The position numbers and the translations under genes were made by a program. A DNA stretch of 64,000 bases, from NCBI GenBank assembly GCA_040285825.1, contig JAUPSS010000010.1:1240001-1304000 (forward strand), written 5' to 3'. The notes under the pieces were generated by a model. That model did no database searches. It was not told the DNA's origin and saw nothing but the letters and a program-made list of their open reading frames with translations. Of this stretch, positions 1 through 8,727 are shown in pieces; position 1 is the first letter of the stretch; the number at the start of each line of letters is the position of its first letter. The stretch is from Eukaryota sp. TZLM1-RC. Taxonomy: Eukaryota > Metamonada: BaSk clade.

Positions 1-120
1 AAACTCATCTTTCAGGAAAAAGATGCACTTGGAAAACACGCATTTTGTCAGGGTTGCAACTCTGACAAATTCGACTCACCGACATCACCCTACCTTCAAC
101 CCCCAACCCTGGTCTACCTC

Positions 121-1191
121 ATGACCGAAGAAGACAAAGAGATTTATACTTATGAATCTGAACGTCCAGTCTATGGATGTTCGTGGAGCACTTCCAAAAA
201 CACCCCTCTTCGCTTAGCAGTTACTTCTTTTGTGGAAGAGTACAGTAATGATATACAGGTAATTCAGCTTGATTCTAAAGTCCAAGAGTATGCTCTTTCT
301 ACCCTCTCACCTTTTAGGTTCGTCAAAGCTGCAAGTATCACTCACCCCTACCCAGCCACTAAAGTAATGTGGGGCCCAGAAGCAACGTCTCAATCTCAGG
401 GAAATTCTCGTACAGAATTTCTGGCTTCTTCTGGAGACTACCTACGGGTGCATCAAGTTATTACAGATGAAAACAACTGTGTTCGTACTGAGCAATTATG
501 TCTTTTAAACAGTGTTTGTGGCTTTACTAGTAGTTAATTCTAGAACAAATCGTCTACTTTTTGTGCTCCACTTACTTCTTTTGATTGGAACGAATCTGCT
601 CCACATCTTCTGGGAACCTCCTCTATAGACACAACTTGCTCCATATGGGATCTCAACACACGACAGTTAAAGACACAACTCATAGCGCATGACAAGGAAG
701 TGTTTGATTTGGCCTTTGCAAAGAGTCCAGATCTTTTTGCTTCTGTTGGCGCTGACGGTTCTGTGCGTATGTTTGACCTCAGATCACTAGGACATTCAAC
801 AATCATTTATGAAACTCCCAATACTACCCCTTTGCTTCGGCTATCATGGAATAAGCAAGACCCAAACTATCTGGCCACCATTGCACAAGATTCTTCCTCT
901 ACTATTTGCCTAGATATCAGGATGCCCTCACTGCCGATTGTGGAGCTTCCAGGTCATGTTTCGCCTGTCAACTCTATATGCTGGGCTCCTCACTCCACAT
1001 GCCACGTGGCCACTGCTGCTGATGATAGATTCGCTTTCATATGGGATCTCTCTCCTCTTCCAAATGCTATAGAAGATCCAATGTTGGCGTACAAGGCGCC
1101 AGGACATATTGAACAGTTAGATTGGTCGACAGCACATCATGACTGGATTGCAATAACTTTTGGGAACAAGTTGCAAGCTTTGCGTGTTTGA
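121..1191 (+). CDS. DCAF7: WD40 protein, DCAF7/WDR68/TTG1 family, two exons
   Basis: WD40-repeat scaffold related to DCAF7 (WDR68/HAN11; TTG1 in plants), a family that bridges DYRK-type kinases and CUL4-DDB1 ligases. Exon 1 starts at ATG 121 and carries family hallmarks such as the segments SFVEEY, HPYPATK and SGDYLRVH. Exon 2 (544-1191) carries SSIDTT, LIAHDKEV, FASVGADGSVRMFDLR, NKQDPNYLAT and a C-terminal DWIAI segment. The halves are separated by a 30-nt intron (514-543) that contains a stop. Splicing joins ...LLNS to NKSSTFCAPL without gap, as in the family. The spliced product is 346 aa, about the length of human DCAF7 (342 aa). Identification is confident; partners in this organism are inferred only from the family. 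Confidence 0.93.
514..543 (+). other. 30-nt spliceosomal intron in the DCAF7-like gene
   Basis: Begins GTTTGT and ends TTCTAG, phase 0. It holds an in-frame TAG/TAA, so unspliced RNA would truncate the protein. Removing it restores a continuous DCAF7-like sequence. An ACTAG or TTAAT element lies close to the acceptor. Confidence 0.9.
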
Positions 1192-1300
1192 AGTTTTTTT
1201 GTTTTACTTTTTCCATTTTGTATCTACATTATTGTCTATAAACAAAATATCTTTTTAAAAACTATTTAAATATATATTATACAATGATTAATCTACAACT

Positions 1301-2294
1301 TTAAATACTGGAGCATTGGTGTAAATATGGCAAATTATTGACATCAGGTTTCTCTTTCTCCTTCACATACTGATCCAATATGGTATTCTCTAATACTATT
1401 CTGACAACTTTTCCCTTATTTGTCTCCCTTCCCACAGCTTCCTTATCATGAACCACTATATTCGGTCCATCATCACTTCCTTTATCATTGTTGGCAAGCT
1501 TCTGGGAAGAAGATGCTAGTTTTAATAAAGATTGTTTTGAATGAATTTTCCTGCTCGATTCAGGAAGGTCCAAAACGGTTACTTCATTGTTATCTAGTGG
1601 TGCAGGTTTGGTAGAATGATCCCATGGGAGATCGCAAGTTTCTCTAAATGTAAATACTTTAGTTTCTTCCGGAATTTGAGCTCGTTGTATATATTTTTGA
1701 ATAGACTCGTTTTGACGGTCAAGAAAAGTCTCCTGAATTTGATTGCTGACCTCTCCTGCTTCCTCTTCCTTTGCTTTTTCTTCATCAAGTACTTCGAAAT
1801 CATTATTGAATTCATCAATAGATAAATTATCAACAAACTCAAGCAAATCTTCTTCCTCTTCCTGTTCTTTCTGTTCTACTTGTGCTTGTTTACTAAGAGC
1901 CCATGACCTCCTCCCTCCTCTCCTACCCCTCATTGGCCTGGATTCTGAATGACGTTTATTTTTAATGGTAGAGGAAAGTTCTGATATAAATTTTCGGTGA
2001 TGAGACAAAGCACTGTTTCTTTCTGAGGTGAATCAAAGTGATACTTGACAAACTCTTTTCTATAGCATTGAGACGAGCGATCTCACGTGCTATCAGATGA
2101 GTATTATCAGTACCATAACTAAGAGGATCATGAGTTGCTGTTGCAGGGACATAAGGTTGAGAGGATGCAGACTGTCCCCTAGATTGCTTTGCTGCAGAAG
2201 ATTGTTTTACTGAATTAGAAGCAGCTGAAGTACATAAATTGAAAGTAGGAGCTGGGTCAGGAGGTCGTGCACTTACACAAACTTCTTTTGACAT
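1301..2294 (-). CDS. Acidic/basic low-complexity protein, two exons, function unknown
   Basis: I do not recognise this gene. Exon 1 (2294-2054) starts at the ATG encoding MSKEVCVSARPPDP. Exon 2 (2022-1301) continues after a 31-nt intron with the same GTTTGT donor as other introns here. Splicing joins ...NAIEK to KRNSALSHH in frame, giving about 320 aa. Seen: an Arg/Gly patch (MRGRRGGRRS), a run of acidic residues, the segment DLLEFVDNLSIDEFNNDFEV, and a Lys/Glu-rich C-terminus. That acidic motif resembles motifs in some ciliary coiled-coil proteins, but this is only an impression. An upstream ATG at 2375 is also in frame, but it overlaps the start of the gene on the other strand. Confidence 0.6.
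2023..2053 (-). other. 31-nt intron in the unrecognised acidic gene
   Basis: On the reverse strand it begins GTTTGTCAAG and ends CACCTCAG. Without splicing the frame of exon 1 ends within 25 codons. With splicing, two open frames join at a Lys codon. No homologue confirms the junction, so this rests on signal and frame only. Confidence 0.65.
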
Positions 2295-2366
2295 TAAAAG
2301 ATGATGTTGAAGAAGCGCTGAATACAAAATTCCTAAATACAAATCTGCTAACTTACATCTATAGAA

Positions 2367-2654
2367 ATGGGACATGCTTTTTCTCAGTGTTGCCCAGTAC
2401 CTAAGTCGGCATTACAGACTCAAGATCTTCTCAGTGAATTAGCAGCTGATCCAGAAGAGGATTTTCATCTAGCAGAAGTTTCTTCCAACTTGGATTCATC
2501 CAAGCCATCAGGAATTTCATCACTTCAAAGTCACAACTCTAATCATCTCAATCCGCGATTAATACCGCAGAACCCTGGTAGTCCATCAGGAATGAGTAAT
2601 CTAGACTCCACCTTACTCCGTCAAAATCGATATGTTTTTACCTCTCAAGTTTAG
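2367..2654 (+). CDS. Small N-terminally lipid-anchored protein (predicted)
   Basis: 95 aa starting MGHAFSQCCPVP. Gly2 with Ser6 fits an N-myristoylation signal, and Cys8-Cys9 fit adjacent palmitoylation, so the protein probably sits on a membrane surface. The rest is polar and Ser/Asn/Pro-rich with no recognisable domain. LAMTOR1 also begins with such a signal, but the remainder does not resemble it closely. The start is about 70 bp from the likely start of the divergent gene at 2294, suggesting a shared compact promoter. A further short exon after 2654 cannot be excluded. Confidence 0.5.
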   Translation: MGHAFSQCCPVPKSALQTQDLLSELAADPEEDFHLAEVSSNLDSSKPSGISSLQSHNSNHLNPRLIPQNPGSPSGMSNLDSTLLRQNRYVFTSQV

Positions 2655-2859
2655 CGGTGAGAGATGAACTTTCTCGTTAACTCTGTACAGACTTCTTTGT
2701 TGTGGTTATTTAGTTTTTTTATCATTAACATTTAGTTTTTTTAAGTTGGTACTCTTTTTGACAATAAATAAATCAAGGTGTACATTTTAAACCACGAAAT
2801 GCCCAAAGCAAATTTTATAGCATTTTATTCACAAACAGTCAGAATATAACATGTGTAGG

Positions 2860-3744
2860 CTATGTGACCAATTGAAAGACCTCAAGTTCCTTCACTCCAA
2901 ACACACTACCTCCAGAGAAGGTGGCTTGAGCATTTTCCACAGGTATCTCGGGAGATGAATAGATAGAGTTTAGACCCAAAGATCCTCCTCCTTCACGGTC
3001 GGCGTTATCGCAAATGTATAAGTCTGACACCCCAAAGATGGGTCCCATTTCAGAATCTTGCATTATGCCATACTCTTCACAGGAACCAGTAATTCCGGTA
3101 CCTTCTAGCTTGGTGAGAATAACTCCATGCTCTAGATCTTGTGAGGGTTCTAATGGTCTAAAACAATATAGAAATGCTCCAGGTGAGGACTTATGACCTT
3201 GTGTACCACCAAAGGGAGTACTGCTGAATCCTCCAATAACATGATTATCAGTTGTTAGAATTACTACCATTATATTCTCATGAAGATCGCAGTGGTGATG
3301 GAAATCTACAGCACGATATCCCTGTTCAGAAGCTCTGTACAACAGCTTGAAAACACCTGGTTGCTTGACTGCAGAGGTCACCATTGAGCGTAGTTTACCA
3401 GCATCATCAGGAGAAAGTATTACTGATGACTCAGTAAAACCAACTTTTCGGAATGTGGACCTTAGTTCACTGGGGGAATGTGGTCTTGGTATCACATATG
3501 CGGAAGGATGTTCAAAATCAAAAGGTGTAACATCTACTGACTCATGTTGTGAAAGTGTATCGGGTGCAATCGATGACGGTCTTCGTTCAAAAGACGGAGG
3601 ATAACTGATACTCGTACGACGTGTGTTCTCCTCTATACTAGACAATCGCTTATCAAAGGATTCCACTAGTTTTAGCACGTTGTTTAGATCTCTACGAATC
3701 TCGTTCAAGTGGCCTTCAATTGTTTGGTATTCTGTGGAAGTCAT
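2860..3744 (-). CDS. TLDc-domain protein with N-terminal coiled coil
   Basis: 294 aa, no intron apparent. Residues 1-40 form a heptad-like coiled coil (EGHLNEIRRDLNNVLKLVES...). A Ser/Pro-rich linker follows, and then a TLDc domain from about residue 105 to the end. Visible TLDc hallmarks are KLLYRASEQGYRAVDFHHHCD, the segment VIGGFSSTPF, the AFLYCF strand and the C-terminal FGVKELEVFQL. In animals TLDc proteins (OXR1, NCOA7, TBC1D24) are linked to oxidative stress protection and V-ATPase regulation. Coiled-coil plus TLDc proteins are frequent in protists and their roles are mostly unknown. The start ATG gives a sensible coiled coil and no upstream extension is needed. Confidence 0.85.
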   Translation of the reverse strand: MTSTEYQTIEGHLNEIRRDLNNVLKLVESFDKRLSSIEENTRRTSISYPPSFERRPSSIAPDTLSQHESVDVTPFDFEHPSAYVIPRPHSPSELRSTFRKVGFTESSVILSPDDAGKLRSMVTSAVKQPGVFKLLYRASEQGYRAVDFHHHCDLHENIMVVILTTDNHVIGGFSSTPFGGTQGHKSSPGAFLYCFRPLEPSQDLEHGVILTKLEGTGITGSCEEYGIMQDSEMGPIFGVSDLYICDNADREGGGSLGLNSIYSSPEIPVENAQATFSGGSVFGVKELEVFQLVT

Positions 3745-3814
3745 AAGAAAAGTTGTCGAGAGAGTTTCAGATCGGAAGTTTTTGTTTTTTCAAAGAACCG
3801 AAACAATTCATTGA

Positions 3815-4740
3815 GGGATTGGAATTTGACACGTGTTCGCACGTGGCATTTCTACTAATTTATACAATTTAAATAAATGAATACTTTTCCTAATCGTATA
3901 CAGTAATTTAGTGCTTCATACTTGTCACGAATCTCTAGCATCTACCATCAGTTCGTTATTGGGACCTAGTAAGGTGACTGTATTCGCATTCTCTCATCAT
4001 CGTCCCTGTTATGTTCATCAAAACCAGAGCTTATTTTGGTTAGCAAATATTAATTGATTTTTCTCGTTTTCAATCGAAATTCTTCGTATTCAGTGACCAT
4101 AGTATTTGTTTGAATTCCCCATCGTATGGAATTCTACTGTTGTAGTGTTCATCACAGAGCAATACAGGTTAAGCCCCTGATTACATTGCCAGTGTCAAGT
4201 TGAGATGAATATTTGATGGATAGAAGTGGATTCAATCGGTTTTGGGTAGAAATAGGTTCTGTTTTTACCATTGAATTCAAGGTTGCGGTGTACATCTACT
4301 GAACATCTAACACTGTTCAATTCAAATAAGTTTTGTAATCGATCAATTTACCTCAATTTTCTTAATGAAATATATACATGATTGACCTCAATAAATTAAT
4401 TTCAAATTACAACTAGTTGTGACAACTGAATCCAAATCATTTGTTATTTCGACGTTTTGTCGTTTCGTCCTTGTAGTTCTTTCAATGAACATTGACTTTT
4501 TGTTGGAGAACTATACCCAGACTTACTTAAATACACGAAATCTATCTTTTTTGTCGATGAAATTCCCTTGTCCTTTTTAATTTATGTCTTCTTTGTGCCG
4601 TCGTTGCCCTGTTTAAGTAAGGTAAGCTTTAGCATTCCTTGATGAGTTCGTTTTTTGTTGATTTCAATTATTTCTGCAACCGTATTTGGTTGTTCTGGCG
4701 ACAGATTGCGAAATAGAAAAATATATTCCCCTTAACGATG
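3815..4740. other. Intergenic, no gene seen
   Basis: About 0.9 kb of AT-rich sequence with no convincing open frame, RNA gene or repeat match to the rest of the window. It separates the TLDc gene from the first retrotransposon remnant. Confidence 0.5.
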
Positions 4741-4742
4741 TT

Positions 4743-6905
4743 TAATCTATTGAATTTGCACACTTAATTAAATTAACTCATAACTAATGGGACGACTATC
4801 ATTGAACCAAGATTTCCTCTACAAAATCTTAATCTGCTTGCTGTCTAGCTAAAGCTTCTCTTATTCGATTGAAAAACCGAGGTAATCTATTAATAATGGC
4901 AAATTGAATCCGTGAACGCCATAAAAAAATATCAAATCTTTTCATTGTTTTTTCTTGAACCATTTTTTAGAAGTCATTCAAAAAAGTTTCTGCTTCATCT
5001 GATAATCTTCCCTTTATCGAAAATGGGAAAGCAATAAAAACCAGCCGTGTATTTCTATCAGCATTAGCCTCTTTCAATATCTTTATCATATTTTCTATGT
5101 TTTTCTTTTGCTTTAAAATCAAGAGCACTCACAGGATTAAGTTTTCTTCTGTGAACCAAAGTATCATTTGCAACATTACATGAGACAAAATCAACAATAG
5201 CTTCAGAATTATCAATCCAATCACAGTATACATCACCTCTATCATCAGAACCAAAATTATTCAGAGAATGTTTCCTTCAGCAGAGGCTCTTTGATACACG
5301 ATATTCTTGCAGTTTGTGCCATAAAAACCAATAAAAACCAGCCGTGTATTTCTATCAGCATTAGCCTCTTTCAATATCTTTATCATATTTTCTATGTTTT
5401 TCTTTTGCTTTAAAATCAAGAGCACTCACAGGATTAAGTTTTCTTCTGTGAACCAAAATATCATTTGCAACATTACATGAGACAAAGTCAACAATAGCTT
5501 CAGAATTATCAATCCAATCACAGTATACATCACCTCTATCATCAGAACCAAAATTATTCAGAGAATGTTTCCTTCAGCAGAGGCTCTTTGATACACGATA
5601 TTCTTGCAGTTTGTGCCATATTGAAAACAGTGTCTCTAACAGCATCATGTAGTGAAGAACGATAAGTTATCAATTTAGAACAATTCAGAGCATGGAGCAA
5701 AGTGAGTTGAGGTGAATTCGAACAAATACATTTTTCTTTTAATAATAATTGATTAACGGGGATATTCAAATATAATCTCATTTTTGTTACAAATGCTTCA
5801 TTAGTAGCACACAATCCAAATCTTCGTGCTACAATGGTTACAAGAAGGGAAGAATCTGATGACTTGTTTTCACAAACACCCTTTTCCAATAACAATGAGT
5901 GAAGATCTTGATTTAAAACAGCCGAGCTGCACATATTATTATAAAGATCACTTTCATACATTCCAGTCAATCGTTTCTGTAATGTTCGAAGAGTGTACTT
6001 CAAATTTAAAACATTTTTTTCTGGAATATTGCCATTGAATGATTGGGGTTAGCATCGACCCCATTTTTCTGCATCAATTTTTGAAATTCCTTCATTTAGT
6101 GCAAAAACAGTGGAACTTTGCGTTGTCATCAATAAATCTTCCCAATCTGCAAATCTTTCGGAAAACTGTTGGCGCCCTAAGACTTATATAATATGAATAG
6201 AAAATAAATCAACTTTTCCTCATAGACTTCTCTTTACTACAATAGACATTAGGCAACAAAACTCAATGATTGCATTTCTGCATCCACCAACAAAAGCACA
6301 CGAAGTAAGAATAGAAGCCTTCGTCCAACCTAAACCGCCATAATGTGGACTAAGATAAGCGTGGTCTGGAATTTGGAACTTTTTACATCCCAGTAATTGT
6401 GACAGAACTTTTGCACGTAACTCATTAAACTTCTGAGCCAAAGGCCTAGTGACAAGAGGATTTGTATATCGAAATATATGATTGAAGTTGGAACTAAAAC
6501 ACAGTCTTAAAATGGTAAATTTGATGTGTTTTTGTATATCTAAATTCATCATTCGGTCAATTTTGTCGGAAATTGAGATCATCTTTTCAAACAATTTGTT
6601 GGTAATTTCATCATTATTTCCTAAAAACGAACCCACATGACGAATAGCATCAATTGAATTCAATTTGGCTTGATTTCAATACCATCAACTATTGTGGAAA
6701 CTGGAGAATTCGATAACAAAACACATTTAAGTAAATTAAGTCGGAGACCAATTTTGGTAAATAATTCTTTAAAACATACAGTTGTTTGTTTCACAATATT
6801 TAAATCACCAATAAGAACAACATCATCCATATATGCAATCATTTTCAGTGAAGGAAACATCTCTTGAATTTGCAATCCAATAGGATGAATGGCCAAGCAA
6901 AACAA
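4743..6905 (-). pseudogene. Family A non-LTR retrotransposon remnant (RT, zinc knuckle, RLE)
   Basis: 5'-truncated, frameshifted LINE on the reverse strand. In element order: the end of a reverse transcriptase with the AYMDDVV active-site motif (6905-6660), the RT thumb region (6663-6220), a CxC...H...C knuckle (CICSNSPQLTLLHALNC; near 5700), and a restriction-like endonuclease segment with RGDV...EAIVDFVS near 5200-5530. That order (RT, knuckle, RGD/RAD-x-D nuclease) is characteristic of R2/NeSL-like non-LTR elements that cut a target site with a restriction-like enzyme. The 3' tail at 4743-4800 is the same as in the copy ending near 54935. A 298-bp block is tandemly duplicated inside. Not functional. 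Confidence 0.8.
5031..5626. repeat. 298-bp direct tandem duplication within family A LINE
   Basis: The block starting with AATAAAAACCAGCCGTG at about 5031 recurs at about 5329 with only a few substitutions. It covers the region between the endonuclease motif and the knuckle, so it duplicates part of the element's 3' coding region. The near identity shows that the duplication is younger than the element. Confidence 0.85.
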
Positions 6906-7019
6906 AAGAGGTCCTAATTATTTTAAATTCAGAAGTGAAGAAACACATTTCCATTGAAAACGGGATTTTATTCATTTTGTCAGAAATTTCTTTTACTTTG
7001 AAACGCAAACAAAACAACT

Positions 7020-8260
7020 AAACAAGAGACTAAAACTCAATATCCTCAATACACGTATCAACATCGTTAAATCTCTTCAGTGTGTGTCTTTCATACTCTA
7101 TTCCTAATTGTAACAGTGCTTTGGTTATCATCTCTGAAATTGCTTTAAGTACACTAAAAAAATTCTATTGTGCCAAAAATCAAAGTTCACCTTTTTTTTG
7201 CTCTTTCTTTCATTAAACACCTGAAACCTTCGAATACCAGATACTCCAATGTTACAAAAAAGAGAAACAGTAAATGTAACCAGCTGATACTCTGCTCAAC
7301 ACGCCCAAGCTGAGCAAAAGGCATTTTTTTATTTTTGCTCTTTTTGAATTTTGCACTTTTTAACAAAGCAAAGTGGAGTCTCATCAATTTAGCAAAATCA
7401 ATTGCTGATTCCTTACAAACAACAACAGTGACAACATCAACATCTTTAATCACACCATCAGACCCAGGAGTAATTAAATCAGCACGGCATTTCCCAAAAG
7501 TATTATCATCTTCATTTTCAGGTCACAATTTACGCAAAAATGGTTCTACAAAACCTTCAATATTATGGTGGCTTTTGCACATGGCATACAATTGGTCTCT
7601 TACAGCATCATGAAAAACTGAGCGTTATGTAATATTAAATTTGCAATTAAATAAATGATTCAAAATAATAAGCTCACCACAAAGACAAATCAAATCACTT
7701 GACACACTTCATGGCCACAGAAAATACCTCATTTTTAGAGCAGTTGTCCATTGATGGTTATTTAACAATAAATCATAAACATTTGGAATCTGGGAAATGA
7801 GACAACTTGAGCTACTTCCCTTAAGATCAATTAAAAAGTTGACAAAAACGGGATTCTTTTTTGTTAACCAAGCCAAGCCGAACAGTAAAATCTAAGTTTT
7901 CAAAAACTTTATATCTTTTTCTGCAATTTGGTGTATGCAAATCTTAAAGAAATCAAACTGCTGGGTAGAATTACTTGAATATTGGCAGGAAAGCATTTGG
8001 ACTAGAAGTGAGGAGAGCGGCATTCAATTTCATTCTACAAAGCCACCAAATAGTCACTAAGACAATGTTCTATTAAATGTTGGTTTTCAGGAAAACGTTT
8101 CAAAAATTCAAAAATACAATTTTTGCTTCCACCAATGAATACAGCTTTACACAAATATTTAGTTTTGTGAAAATCTAGGCCTCCAAATTTTTTGCTACAA
8201 AAAATATGACTTCGTAAAACAAAAGAATCAATTTCTTTCATGCAGTTAATTTTACTTTTC
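7020..8260 (-). pseudogene. Diverged family B non-LTR retrotransposon remnant
   Basis: Reverse-strand LINE debris related to the copy at 47.2-48.9 kb. The 3' end (7029) has the recurring motif CTCAATATCCTC. Upstream lie PFAQLGRVEQS, the remains of the endonuclease domain (DVDVVTVVVCK), the segment before the knuckle, and, at 8241-8035, the RT thumb motif LRSHIFCSKKFGGLDFHK and AVFIGGSKN. Frames are broken many times and identity to the other B copies is clearly lower, so this is one of the oldest copies. Confidence 0.7.
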
Positions 8261-8727
8261 AGTTATTAACTTGATCTGATTGATGTAAAGTGTCATCAGC
8301 TTTACAATTTTTACCAAATAAAGGTTTTCGTCCATTATCAGAAACTTTTTGTAAGCAAACGGCCGAAAAATGAATGGGGAATTTAATTTCTCCTTCGTTA
8401 TCTTTGATCATTTTCTGAAACCTTAGTGATGAACTGTTTCGTTGCCTGCGAGGGAGGTTTTGAGGATGTAGAACTTTCATTTTATTTATAACATTTTTGT
8501 TTTCATCAAAAACCAGTAATTTAAAACTTTTAAACAATAGGTTTGTCACTTCAACTATTTTGTTGAAAAAGACATCATGACAAGAAAAACGTGTCTAGAC
8601 ACAGTTTATTTACAAATAATTTCTAATAAAAATTCAAAAGGTTTTCTGACTATACTAAAGCAGAAAACGAACAAGAATTGTACAAGAAAAACCAATAAAA
8701 ATACAATACAACAAAATTAATTAAAAA
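8261..8727. other. Unassigned sequence with an open frame on the reverse strand
   Basis: A reverse-strand frame at 8549-8259 (96 codons, Lys/Asn-rich, with HPQNLPRRQRNSSSL) lies directly upstream of the LINE remnant. It may be an upstream part of that element or chance. No domain recognised. The 3' flank of the ankyrin gene (8600-8727) is A/T-rich. Confidence 0.35.

Noticed and set aside
1962-2375. LSM14/RAP55 identity for the reverse gene at 1.3-2.3 kb
   Set aside because: Arg/Gly and acidic stretches gave the idea, but no LSm fold motif, FDF or TFG box can be seen.
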